A stretch of DNA of 16,310 nucleotides, from assembly GCA_027622495.1 (NCBI GenBank), contig JAQBYL010000035.1, positions 1 to 16,310 of the forward strand, given 5' to 3'. This document shows, one piece after another, positions 6,827-14,466 of this stretch. The notes below the pieces were generated by a model that worked only from the letters and a program-made list of their open reading frames with translations, had not been told where the DNA came from and did no database searches. Source of the stretch: Pseudomonadota bacterium (lineage in GTDB: Bacteria > Pseudomonadota > Gammaproteobacteria > Pseudomonadales > Azotimanducaceae). The first letter of the stretch is position 1. Every line of letters begins with the position of its first letter. Both the position numbers and the translations under genes were made by a program.

Positions 6827-6871
6827 GGATGGAGCCACTCTTACCGCTGCTGGAGTGGCGTTTCGTCATCC
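6827..6871 (+). promoter_or_regulatory. Inverted repeat in front of the phosphatidyltransferase start codon
   Basis: GCCACTC (6834-6840) and GAGTGGC (6853-6859) form a perfect 7-bp stem with a 12-nt loop. An outer GGATG (6827-6831) pairs with CATCC (6867-6871), ending right at the ATG at 6872. The only GGAG-like ribosome binding candidate (6852-6855) is partly inside the stem. In RNA this could limit translation; in DNA it could be an operator between the two divergent genes. Confidence 0.45.
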
Positions 6872-7405
6872 ATGAATTCCTGGCTGTCACTGGCAAACAC
6901 CCTCACGGCGCTGCGCCTTTTGAGCGCACCATTCGTGGCCCTGGCGATCGTGGGCGAAGTCTGGCTCTTTGCCTTCGTTCTGTTTTTTCTGGCGGTGGCA
7001 AGCGATGTTCTGGACGGCAGGATCGCCCGTCGTCTGGGCCAGGCCACTGCCTTCGGCGGCCTCTTTGATCACGCCACAGATGCACTTTTTGTGACTCTTA
7101 CTGTCGCCGCTGTAGTCAGTCATGGTCACGCCCCGTGGCTGCTGGTCGGGTTGATCCCGGCTGCGTTCATTCAATACACCCTGGACTCGCAGGCTCTCAT
7201 GGGTCAGCAACTGCGCACGAGTATGCTCGGCCGGATCAATGGCGTTGCCTATTTTGTGGTTCCCGGGGTCATGGTCGTGGTGGAAACACTTGAGTTTCGA
7301 TGGTTTGACTACCACCTGCTCATGCTGCTCGGCTGGCTATTGATTGCAACCACCCTGGTTTCAATGTCGGAGCGGGCAATCGCCTGGGCCAATACTCGTA
7401 CCTGA
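6872..7405 (+). CDS. CDP-alcohol phosphatidyltransferase
   Basis: A 177-aa integral membrane enzyme that transfers a phosphatidyl group from CDP-diacylglycerol to an alcohol, releasing CMP, in phospholipid synthesis. The complete family signature D-G-x2-A-R-x8-G-x3-D-x3-D is present at residues 48-70 (D48 G49, A52 R53, G62, D66, D70), with the further metal-binding D45 in SDVLDGRIAR. About five to six hydrophobic helices follow (for example 20-43, 73-85, 89-105, 125-139 and 148-165). The length fits PgsA or the bacterial/eukaryotic-type cardiolipin synthase group. The acceptor (glycerol phosphate, phosphatidylglycerol or other) cannot be read from the signature, so no symbol is given. ATG 6872 is the only plausible start. 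The binding site is weak and buried in a hairpin. It ends 7 bp from the convergent membrane protein gene. Confidence 0.93.
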   Translation: MNSWLSLANTLTALRLLSAPFVALAIVGEVWLFAFVLFFLAVASDVLDGRIARRLGQATAFGGLFDHATDALFVTLTVAAVVSHGHAPWLLVGLIPAAFIQYTLDSQALMGQQLRTSMLGRINGVAYFVVPGVMVVVETLEFRWFDYHLLMLLGWLLIATTLVSMSERAIAWANTRT

Positions 7406-7452
7406 CTGTTCACTAACCAGTTGCCTGACTGGCCTCCTCATCGCCGAACAGT
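7405..7452. terminator. Weak bidirectional hairpin between convergent genes
   Basis: An outer pair ACTGTTC (7405-7411) / GAACAGT (7446-7452) encloses an inner CCAGT (7417-7421) / ACTGG (7428-7432). It straddles the 7-bp gap between the stops of the phosphatidyltransferase and the membrane protein. It lacks a proper T-run, so it is at best a weak terminator or transcript-end stabiliser. Confidence 0.25.
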
Positions 7453-8426
7453 TCTTTGTTGGCTTTCGGTAGAAACAACACACCGATCACCGCATTGAAC
7501 ACCACGAAGAACGTGTGCATCACCAGGCTGAATGCACCAACTTCCGGATAGTCCGGGAACAGAACCGTCCACAACAGCAGCGCACCAGCGTGAAACGGCA
7601 GCGGCAATGCCGCAGCCATGAAGATCACTGGCAGGAACGCGAGCATCTGCCCGAGACCAACGTCAACCTGAAACAGCTTCAGGGCGGTTGTGTAGACCAG
7701 AACCGCAAACAGCAGGTTCGGCGCTTTGAACAGAAAAACCAGCAGATAGTGAGTGGGCTTAGCCTGACGGAAGGCACGCAGAAGCGCTTTATCGCGGAGC
7801 TTGGAGTTTTTGAGGAGCGAACCGCTGAAGTACCAGATATGCAGCGGCAGATAGGTAAATGCAATGATGAACACCACCGGCAGAATGATGTCGAGACGCC
7901 TCATCGTCGACGCCTCCTGCACCAGTTCATAGCCGATCAGCACACCAATCGCGCTGAAGATGAGCAACTGGTAGATCTCCATAAAGCCGAGAAAGATCAT
8001 CGATGACAGCGCTTCCCAGCCAGGTACTTTGTAGCGCTTGAGCAGATAAAGCGTCATCGCCCCTTTGCCAACCTGTTCGTTCACTAAGGACAGAATGTAG
8101 GCGCTGGCACGTATCGGCAGGATATTGCGCAAGCGGATATCCGGTGTGTTGAACCAGCGGATGACCCGCCAGGTGGCATGCGCGTCGACCACGAAAAAAA
8201 ACACCGAATAAGGGACCATGATCATGAGCCACATGCCCCAGTCCGCCTCGCCAAAGAAACGAATCATGTAATCAGCGGCACTCATGGATTCACGGGCAGC
8301 AGCCGCTTCGACGCGGGTATACACCAGGTAAAAACAGCCGATCGCGATGACCCAGGTCACCAGTTTGAAGATCAGGTTTCTTGCGTTGGAGCTCGCCGGT
8401 GCTTGGGTCTCGGCAGGTTCGGTCAT
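7413..8426 (-). CDS. Multi-spanning inner-membrane protein, possibly LPG-synthase-TM/flippase-like
   Basis: A 337-aa protein with about eight predicted membrane helices (roughly 18-37, 63-82, 104-118, 141-167, 178-200, 226-247, 259-288 and 297-319), a Pro/Ala-rich cytoplasmic start and an acidic tail. The stretch around SLVNEQVGKGAMTLYLLKRY (113-132), followed by a Glu-containing helix (EALSSMIFLGFMEIYQ), resembles the core of the lysylphosphatidylglycerol synthase TM/UPF0104 family, some of which handle lipids or polyprenyl substrates. The similarity is from memory and moderate, so the function is open. ATG 8426 follows AAGGA by about 8 nt; a longer frame to 8564 would run into the upstream gene and is rejected. 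It lies 17 bp behind the serine hydrolase, clearly the same operon. Confidence 0.85.
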   Translation of the reverse strand: MTEPAETQAPASSNARNLIFKLVTWVIAIGCFYLVYTRVEAAAARESMSAADYMIRFFGEADWGMWLMIMVPYSVFFFVVDAHATWRVIRWFNTPDIRLRNILPIRASAYILSLVNEQVGKGAMTLYLLKRYKVPGWEALSSMIFLGFMEIYQLLIFSAIGVLIGYELVQEASTMRRLDIILPVVFIIAFTYLPLHIWYFSGSLLKNSKLRDKALLRAFRQAKPTHYLLVFLFKAPNLLFAVLVYTTALKLFQVDVGLGQMLAFLPVIFMAAALPLPFHAGALLLWTVLFPDYPEVGAFSLVMHTFFVVFNAVIGVLFLPKANKELFGDEEASQATG

Positions 8427-8443
8427 CAATAGGTCCTTAATTT

Positions 8444-9658
8444 CTACCCGGCACTGGCCAGATCGTAGGCAAAGCGTTTGAACTCGTGGCTGAACGGATG
8501 CCAGAAACCCGGCATCCGTTGCGTCATGCACATGCCGGTCAGATTCGCCTTCGGCGCCATCCATGAGTGCGTCCCGGCCATGCCACCCCAGTGGTATTCA
8601 TTCGCAGCGCCGGCAGGGTCGTCCGCACTCAGCGTCTCGTGCAGGGCAAGCCCGAGGCCGAACACCGTACCGGCCATGTCCCACATGGGGAACTGCACGC
8701 CCACCCCCTCTGCAAGCTGGTTAGTCCGCATGAGTTTCAGCGTTTCAGGTTTGAGCAGGCGCACTCCCCGCCACTCTCCCTGGTTGACGATCATGCGGAT
8801 GAAGGTCAGGTAGTCGCTCACCGTCGATACCAGACCACCCCCACCGGACAGGAACTCCGGTTGGCGCGTGTACTGTCCGGTCAGAGGATCATCAGCCTTG
8901 GTCATGCCTGGCTTCATGGGATCAAACAGATCAACGGGCGCATACATGGTGATGAACCGGTCGCGTTTTTCCTCGGTCACATAAAAACCGGTGTCGATCA
9001 TTCCAAGAGGCGCAAAGATGTTGTCTTGAAGAAACGCATCAAACCGTTTGCCTGACAACACCTCGATCACGCGGGCGCAAACATCCGTGCCAAAGCTGTA
9101 TCGCCAGCTGGTGCCGGGCTGGTAGGCGAGCGGCATCTGCGCCAGCTTGTGACACAGGCTTTCCAGCGTCATCTTTGTCTCGCCCAGTGGACTTACCCCA
9201 TTGGCAAGATAAGCCTGATCGACCAGCGAGGTTGGTTCGATAAAACCATAGGACAAGCCAGCAGAATGACTCAGGATCTGTCGCATCAGGATCGGGCTCC
9301 TGGTCGGTTCGAGATCATCAAGGCTCTGGGCGTCGGCTCTCAACACCGACAGATCCGCAAATTCGGGCAGATAGTCAGACAGCGGATCATCCAGCCCGAA
9401 GCGGCCCTGCTCATAGAGCATCATGGCGCCAACCGACGTGACGATCTTGGTGTTTGAATACATGCGATAGATCGCATCTGGTAAAAGCGGCCGCCGACTT
9501 TCCAGATCCATGTAGCCGAATGTTTTGAAATCGACCACATCGAGGCCCTGCATGATCAGTGTGTTCACGCAGCTGAGAATGTCGTTATCGATGTACGACT
9601 GCATGCGCGCATGTAAATCTGAAAAGTCGATGTCGGTGGGTTTGATCTCGATGGTAAT
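8444..9658 (-). CDS. Serine hydrolase of the class C beta-lactamase/esterase family, probable ATT start
   Basis: About 404 aa if it begins at the ATT at 9658, or 386 aa from the first ATG at 9604. Penicillin-binding fold: in the 386-aa numbering, the nucleophile motif S50-N-T-K53 sits in RMYSNTKIVTSVGA; the second motif is Y169-S-F (usually YxN/YSN); the third is H338-W-G in place of KTG. Such proteins are mostly esterases, transesterases or D-amino-acid peptidases rather than antibiotic-degrading enzymes. The substrate is unknown. No signal peptide is visible, so it is probably cytosolic. Residues encoded upstream of the ATG (IEIKPTDIDFSDLHAR) read like the family's normal N-terminus, and AAGGAG lies 7 nt before the ATT, while the ATG has no ribosome binding site. 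It forms an operon with the membrane protein and diverges from the octahaem cytochrome. Confidence 0.88.
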   Translation of the reverse strand: MTIEIKPTDIDFSDLHARMQSYIDNDILSCVNTLIMQGLDVVDFKTFGYMDLESRRPLLPDAIYRMYSNTKIVTSVGAMMLYEQGRFGLDDPLSDYLPEFADLSVLRADAQSLDDLEPTRSPILMRQILSHSAGLSYGFIEPTSLVDQAYLANGVSPLGETKMTLESLCHKLAQMPLAYQPGTSWRYSFGTDVCARVIEVLSGKRFDAFLQDNIFAPLGMIDTGFYVTEEKRDRFITMYAPVDLFDPMKPGMTKADDPLTGQYTRQPEFLSGGGGLVSTVSDYLTFIRMIVNQGEWRGVRLLKPETLKLMRTNQLAEGVGVQFPMWDMAGTVFGLGLALHETLSADDPAGAANEYHWGGMAGTHSWMAPKANLTGMCMTQRMPGFWHPFSHEFKRFAYDLASAG

Positions 9659-9671
9659 GATCCGGCTCCTT

Positions 9672-9687
9672 ATGCCCCGTCGGGCAT
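9672..9687 (-). promoter_or_regulatory. Perfect leader hairpin directly before the hydrolase ribosome binding site
   Basis: On the reverse strand, ATGCCC-GACG-GGGCAT forms a 6-bp stem with a 4-nt loop, immediately followed by AAGGAG (9671-9666). The same bases encode a five-codon reading frame (MPDGA) whose TAA overlaps the ribosome binding site. It could tune translation of the ATT-start gene; this is inference. Confidence 0.4.
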
Positions 9688-9748
9688 CGCCTGCGTCAAA
9701 CGGAGAATAAAAAAGACGCCAAGCATACTACTTCTGCATAATGCCGCC

Positions 9749-11992
9749 ATGCTCGCGCCCACCGACAAACTCACCTTCATCATCACGTTCCTGACCCTGC
9801 TCACCCTTTCTGCCTGTGGTGATCCTGCACCTGTCGAACAAGATCCTCACCGTGCCGGGTATGTGGGTTCCGAGCGCTGCGGCGACTGCCACGTTAAAGA
9901 ACATGACGACTGGCAGAAGTCCCATCACCGGTTGGCCATGCTTCCTGCAAGCGCTGAAAGTGTGCTCGGCGATTTCAACAACTCGACCTTTGATAACGGT
10001 GTAATGAGTGCGCTTTTTACCCATGATGGCACCGGCTACTGGATCGAGACCGAAGGTGAACGGCACAAAGTCAGCGAGACATTCGGCGCCGATCCACTGC
10101 AGCAGTATCTGATCGACATGGGCGACGGGCGCAAGCAGGCATTCAGCGTGGCCTGGGATACCCGCGAGCAGGCAGCAGGCGGCCAGCGCTGGTTCCATCT
10201 ATACGGCGATGACACCCCCCCTCCCGGAGATGTTCTGCACTGGCGGGAGCGCTCACAGAACTGGAACATGATGTGCGCCGATTGCCACAGCACCGCAGTC
10301 AAAAAAGGTTTCGACGGCACCACCTACAACACCACTTTCAAAGAGATCAATGTGGGTTGCGAAGCCTGCCATGGCCCCGGTGCCCAGCACATAGAGGCAG
10401 TCGAGGACGGTCTGGGCGGCCGTTACTCTGAATGGTTGGGCGAGCCGCGGGCGGTCGAAACCTGTGCTGTCTGTCATTCCCGGCGCACGCAGCTCGATGA
10501 CGAATACGTGGCGGGTGATCGTTTCTTCAACCACTATCGCCCGAACATGCTTGATGGCTCCCTTTACACCGCCGATGGCCAGATCCTGGATGAGGTTTAT
10601 GTTTACGGGTCGTTCATGTCTAGCAGAATGGCGGAGGCAGGGGTCACCTGTAACGACTGCCATGACGCCCACACCGGGTCGCCAAGAGCACTGGGCAACG
10701 CCCTGTGCACACAATGCCACTCGCAGACACCGCGTCAGTCTTTTGCAACCCTGAAGGCCAAGGCGTACGACACCCCGGAACATCACTTTCATACTGCCGG
10801 TGTGGCGGGTTCACAGTGCGTCGACTGTCATATGCCGGCGCGTACCTACATGGTCGTGGACGACCGCAGGGATCACTCTTTTCGAGTTCCGCGACCTGAT
10901 CTGAGCGCCCGCTACGAAGACGTTCCCAATGCCTGTAATGGTTGTCACATAGACCAGAGTGCGCAATGGGCGGCAGATCAGATCACCACCAGATTCGGCT
11001 ACGAGCGAAGACCCCATTTCGCTGAACTGCTAACCCGTGCCAATCGCGGCGACCGCGACATCGGTCCGCAACTGGTTCGCGCAATCGAAGACCAGAGCAT
11101 TCCAGCGATTGTGCGTGGCACGCTCGCAACCCACCTTGACCGCCAGCAGAGTTGGACCGCACGCGAAGGCGTTTACCAGGCTTTGTCGGACGAAGATCCG
11201 CTGGTCAAGATGGGCGCGCTGTCTTCCATCGGCAGACTGGATACCCGTCGCCAGCGTGAGTGGCTGATCACCTTGACGGGTGATGATCGCAAGGCGATCC
11301 GAACTGAAGCCGGGGCGGCCACCGCCAGCACTTCGCAGAGCGGTTTGAGTGAAGTCAGCAAATACAAGTTCGACCGGGCGCTGGATCTGTACATGAAGGT
11401 TCAGACGTTCAACGCGGATTGGCCCCAGTCTCACACCAACATCGCTGCCATCTACAATGCACAAGGCGATATTGGCGCCGCCGAAGAGGCGTTGAACGAG
11501 TCGCTGCGGATTGAGCCCAGATGGGTGCCTGGGATGATCAATCTGGCGGAAATTTACCGCGTGACCGGCCGTGATTCCGATGCTGCCCTGCTGCTGCAGC
11601 GGGCGCTTGATGTTGCACCTGACAGCGCCGAGGCAACTTATGCGCTGGCGCTGTGGCAGGTGCGGGACGGCCGTTATGAACCGGCGATCAAATCGTTCCG
11701 CCGTGCGGCGGAGCTGCGGCCCGATGCGCTTGAGTATGCCTTTACCCTGTCGGTCGCCTTGAACGACACCGGTGATCCGGAAGGCGCCATCGAGGCCCTG
11801 CTTGAGGCTCATGAACGCTTTGGCGAGGATCCACAGATATTGAATACGCTGGTGACCTACCTTGTTAAAGCGGAACAGTACGCACAGGCAATACCTTACG
11901 CGGTGGAACTGTTATCGCAGAATCCTGACGACCGGCGACTGAACCAACTTCTGACCGATCTGATGGTCCGAACGCGAGCACCTTCGAATTGA
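9749..11992 (+). CDS. Octahaem c-type cytochrome lipoprotein with HEAT-like and TPR repeats
   Basis: A 747-aa exported electron-transfer protein of unknown partner. The N-terminal lipoprotein signal peptide has the lipobox LSAC with acylated Cys23, so it is membrane-anchored and periplasmic or at the outer membrane. Eight CXXCH haem-c sites start at residues 44, 176, 204, 239, 301, 320, 357 and 396. Haem 1 sits in a cytochrome c554-like context (YVGSERCGDCHVKEHDDWQK). A 128-residue insert follows it, including DPLQQYLIDMGDGRKQAFSV and GGQRWFHLYGDD, which I recall from a widespread multihaem-TPR family. Residues about 420-525 look like HEAT-type helices (LVKMGALSSIGRLD), and 540-735 hold about five TPRs (SHTNIAAIYNAQGDIGAAEEAL the clearest). 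The role may be respiratory electron transfer or redox assembly; no substrate is evident. No ribosome binding site precedes the ATG. A CATAAT 7 bp upstream would fit a leaderless transcript. Confidence 0.92.
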   Translation: MLAPTDKLTFIITFLTLLTLSACGDPAPVEQDPHRAGYVGSERCGDCHVKEHDDWQKSHHRLAMLPASAESVLGDFNNSTFDNGVMSALFTHDGTGYWIETEGERHKVSETFGADPLQQYLIDMGDGRKQAFSVAWDTREQAAGGQRWFHLYGDDTPPPGDVLHWRERSQNWNMMCADCHSTAVKKGFDGTTYNTTFKEINVGCEACHGPGAQHIEAVEDGLGGRYSEWLGEPRAVETCAVCHSRRTQLDDEYVAGDRFFNHYRPNMLDGSLYTADGQILDEVYVYGSFMSSRMAEAGVTCNDCHDAHTGSPRALGNALCTQCHSQTPRQSFATLKAKAYDTPEHHFHTAGVAGSQCVDCHMPARTYMVVDDRRDHSFRVPRPDLSARYEDVPNACNGCHIDQSAQWAADQITTRFGYERRPHFAELLTRANRGDRDIGPQLVRAIEDQSIPAIVRGTLATHLDRQQSWTAREGVYQALSDEDPLVKMGALSSIGRLDTRRQREWLITLTGDDRKAIRTEAGAATASTSQSGLSEVSKYKFDRALDLYMKVQTFNADWPQSHTNIAAIYNAQGDIGAAEEALNESLRIEPRWVPGMINLAEIYRVTGRDSDAALLLQRALDVAPDSAEATYALALWQVRDGRYEPAIKSFRRAAELRPDALEYAFTLSVALNDTGDPEGAIEALLEAHERFGEDPQILNTLVTYLVKAEQYAQAIPYAVELLSQNPDDRRLNQLLTDLMVRTRAPSN

Positions 11993-12053
11993 TTGCGCAG
12001 ATCGCTCCGGGCCAGGCTAGTGTCTTGGTACAAGCCGGGCAACCGGTGTCTTT

Positions 12054-12083
12054 TCTTCAACAGACAACTCTTCAACAGACAAC
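12054..12083 (+). repeat. Exact 15-bp tandem duplication upstream of the LLM oxidoreductase
   Basis: TCTTCAACAGACAAC occurs twice head-to-tail (12054-12068 and 12069-12083), 12 bp before the ATG at 12096. It lies in the 103-bp gap after the cytochrome gene, where the promoter or leader must be. It may be a recent slippage duplication or a double binding site. Confidence 0.85.
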
Positions 12084-12095
12084 AACGGATCCACT

Positions 12096-13142
12096 ATGCG
12101 TATATCAATGCTGCTGAGCTATGCAGCCGGTTTCAAAGAAGCAGTCAAAGAAATTCAGGTTCTGGAAAAAGCCGGTCTGGATCTGGTCTGGGTGCCGGAG
12201 GCGTATTCATTTGATGCCCCCAGCGCCATGGGCTACATCGCCGCTCATACGGAAACAGTCACTATTGCCTCCGGCATTCTGCCGATCTACTCACGAACCC
12301 CCACGCTGCTGGCAATGACCGCCGCCGGGATCGATTCACTGTCGGATGGACGTTGCATGCTTGGCCTGGGCGCCTCTGGACCGCAGGTGATCGAGGGCTT
12401 TCACGGCGTTCCCTACCAGGCACCGGTTGCCCGGATGCGCGAAATCATTGAGATCTGCCGGATGGTCTGGCGCCGCGAAAAGGTCGCTCATATGGGCCGT
12501 CACTACCAGATTCCGCTGCCACAGAACCAGGGAACGGGTCTCGGCAAACCGCTGAAGCTCATCAACCATCCGGTCAGGCAAGAGATTCCCATCGCCATTG
12601 CCTCGCTTGGGGCTAACAGTGTGGAGATGACAGCCGAACTGGCAGATGCCTGGCTCCCCGCTTTTTACACCGCAGAAGCGGCTAAAGCGGTATGGGGTAA
12701 AGCACTCGATGCCGGTCAGGCCAAACGGGATCCAGCGCGTCCGCCGCTCGAGGTATTTGCAGGCGGTGCAGTGGCAATCGGCGAGGGTCTTGAAGCCCTG
12801 CGCGATCGCAGCCGCCCGGGGATCGCGCTGTACGTGGGCGGGATGGGTGCGAGGTCGAAGAATTTTTATAACGACATTTTTTCGCGGTCAGGTTATGCCG
12901 CTGAAGCGCGCACCATTCAGGACCTTTACCTGGCGGGCGACAAGAAAGCAGCTGAAGCTGCCATTCCGGACGCTTATCTTGCTGCGAATTCGCTGATCGG
13001 TCCAGCCGGTTTTGTCCGCGAACGCCTCTCGGCCCTGAAGGAGTCGGGGGTATCCAGTCTGAATGTAAGTCTGAGCGGCAGCACCACTGAGGAACGGGTC
13101 AAAACCTGCGAGGCCCTGCGCAACCTTGTCGATACCCTGTAG
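12096..13142 (+). CDS. LLM-class (luciferase-like) oxidoreductase, probably F420-dependent (Rv3520c-type)
   Basis: A 348-aa TIM-barrel flavin/deazaflavin oxidoreductase, cytosolic. MRISMLLSYAAGFKEAVKEI and LDLVWVPEAYSFDAPSAMGY form the first barrel strands. LGLGASGPQVIEGFHGVPY (about 88-106) and GTGLGKPLKLI plus IPIAIASLGANSVEMTAELAD are conserved blocks that I associate with the Rv3520c-like F420 subfamily. Members are thought to use F420; FMN or FMNH2 cannot be excluded from sequence. The substrate is unknown. The ATG at 12096 follows CGGAT by about 5 nt, a weak binding site. It lies 103 bp behind the cytochrome gene and just ahead of an MFS transporter and an M20 peptidase, so it is likely the first gene of that group. 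Confidence 0.9.
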   Translation: MRISMLLSYAAGFKEAVKEIQVLEKAGLDLVWVPEAYSFDAPSAMGYIAAHTETVTIASGILPIYSRTPTLLAMTAAGIDSLSDGRCMLGLGASGPQVIEGFHGVPYQAPVARMREIIEICRMVWRREKVAHMGRHYQIPLPQNQGTGLGKPLKLINHPVRQEIPIAIASLGANSVEMTAELADAWLPAFYTAEAAKAVWGKALDAGQAKRDPARPPLEVFAGGAVAIGEGLEALRDRSRPGIALYVGGMGARSKNFYNDIFSRSGYAAEARTIQDLYLAGDKKAAEAAIPDAYLAANSLIGPAGFVRERLSALKESGVSSLNVSLSGSTTEERVKTCEALRNLVDTL

Positions 13143-13148
13143 CCTGGT

Positions 13149-14453
13149 TTGAACGACCCCGTTAACAGCCGGTCCGACGCCGGGACCGACCGTTCGATGT
13201 TCGCATCGCTCAAACTGCCCGACTATGCCTACCTGTGGGCGGGCATGGTCGGCAGTGCGTTCGCCATGAACATGCAGCTGGTGGCGCAGGGTTGGCTAGT
13301 CTATGAAATGACCGTATCGGCCCTCGACCTGGCCTGGGTCACCATCGCCTTCATGCTGCCCCAGGTGATCTTTTCGCTCGTCGGCGGGGTACTGGCGGAT
13401 CGGCTGAACAAAAAGCCGGTCATCATGTGGTCGCAGATGCTGAACGGTGTTGCGACCCTGGCCATGGCTTTCGTTGTCATCACTGGCCATGTGACCTTCT
13501 GGGACTTTATCTGGGTCGGGTTCTTCAACGGTTCGGTGCTGGCTTTGTCGATCCCTGCCCGGACAGCGTTCATCCCGGAAATTGTCGGCGAGTCGCTGAT
13601 GTTCAATGCCATGGCATTCAACACGGCCGCCTGGAATCTGGCCCGCATCCTCGGTCCGGCACTGGCCGGTCTGATGATTGCTGTGTTTGCCGGGGGCAAC
13701 ACTAACTCTGAGTTCGGCGTGGGGCTCGTATATTTTGTTCTGTCGGCCCTGTACCTGGTGTCGGCGGTAACGGTCCTGTTGATCCGCCACGACGGTCACC
13801 CCACACCGCACAGAAGAGCGGGGCCGCTCCAGGATATCCGCGAAGGTATCGTCTATGTGTTCAACTCTCCCATCTTCGGCGGTCTGATCCTGCTTTCGAT
13901 CGTGCCGTTTCTGTTCGGTCTGACCATCAATACCCTGCTCCCGGCCTTCAACCGGGATGTACTTTCCGGCGGACCGGATGATCTGGGCCTGCTGATGACC
14001 GGCATGGGTGTCGGTGCGATTGTCGGCTCTCTGCTCCTCGCCAAGCTTGGCGATCTCGGCAGAAAAGGCTTCTGGGTGTTTATAACCTGCGTCGGCTGGG
14101 GGGCGGGTGTTGCGCTCTTTGCCGTAACATCGGCGGTGTTCTGGTCTATGGCGGCCGTCGCCTTTGTCGGCTTCATTTCTGCGGTAAACATGTCTATGAA
14201 CCGATCGCTCATTCAGCTGCAGGTATCACAGCAGATGCGTGGAAGGATCATGAGCATCGACATGATGTCGCACGGCCTGATGCCACTCGGTATTCTGCCG
14301 ATCAGCTGGATCGCCGAAAACTATGATATTCAGACCGGTCTGCTGGTCAGTGGCATGGTCCTGATGCTGATCACCCTGGCCCTGTGGCTGGTGCTGAAGG
14401 CTGTGCGTCGTATCGACCAGGGCTACCAACGAAGCGGTGTCCAACCGAGTTGA
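13149..14453 (+). CDS. MFS transporter, MFS_3/EntS-like exporter
   Basis: Up to 434 aa, with about 12 membrane helices in two halves separated by a hydrophilic loop near 220-240 (RHDGHPTPHRRAG). The MFS motif A appears after helix 2 as GGVLADRLNKKPVIMW (about 77-92). YLWAGMVGSAFAMNMQLVAQ, GWLVYEM and FNGSVLALSIPARTAFIPEI are typical of the MFS_3/enterobactin-exporter-like group, which are mostly drug or metabolite exporters driven by the proton gradient. Substrate unknown. The start is unsure: TTG 13149 gives the full frame 6 bp behind the LLM gene, and ATG 13197 would shorten it by 16 residues with TM1 intact; neither has a good binding site. The gene sits between an oxidoreductase and a secreted peptidase in one run, so all three may work on one substrate, which is inference. 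Confidence 0.9.
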   Translation: MNDPVNSRSDAGTDRSMFASLKLPDYAYLWAGMVGSAFAMNMQLVAQGWLVYEMTVSALDLAWVTIAFMLPQVIFSLVGGVLADRLNKKPVIMWSQMLNGVATLAMAFVVITGHVTFWDFIWVGFFNGSVLALSIPARTAFIPEIVGESLMFNAMAFNTAAWNLARILGPALAGLMIAVFAGGNTNSEFGVGLVYFVLSALYLVSAVTVLLIRHDGHPTPHRRAGPLQDIREGIVYVFNSPIFGGLILLSIVPFLFGLTINTLLPAFNRDVLSGGPDDLGLLMTGMGVGAIVGSLLLAKLGDLGRKGFWVFITCVGWGAGVALFAVTSAVFWSMAAVAFVGFISAVNMSMNRSLIQLQVSQQMRGRIMSIDMMSHGLMPLGILPISWIAENYDIQTGLLVSGMVLMLITLALWLVLKAVRRIDQGYQRSGVQPS

Positions 14454-14466
14454 TAAGGAGATGATT

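Noticed and set aside
6755..6871. GTG start for the phosphatidyltransferase at 6755
   Set aside because: It would overlap the divergent SDR start and add Ser/Cys-rich residues unlike the family; the conserved N-terminus begins at MNSW (6872).
8427..8564. N-terminal extension of the membrane protein into the hydrolase gene
   Set aside because: ATG 8426 has a good AAGGA site, and the extension lies within the hydrolase coding sequence in another frame.
11030..11812. 260-codon minus-strand open frame inside the cytochrome gene
   Set aside because: It is antisense to the well-supported TPR region and has no domain-like sequence; high-GC genes often give such shadows.
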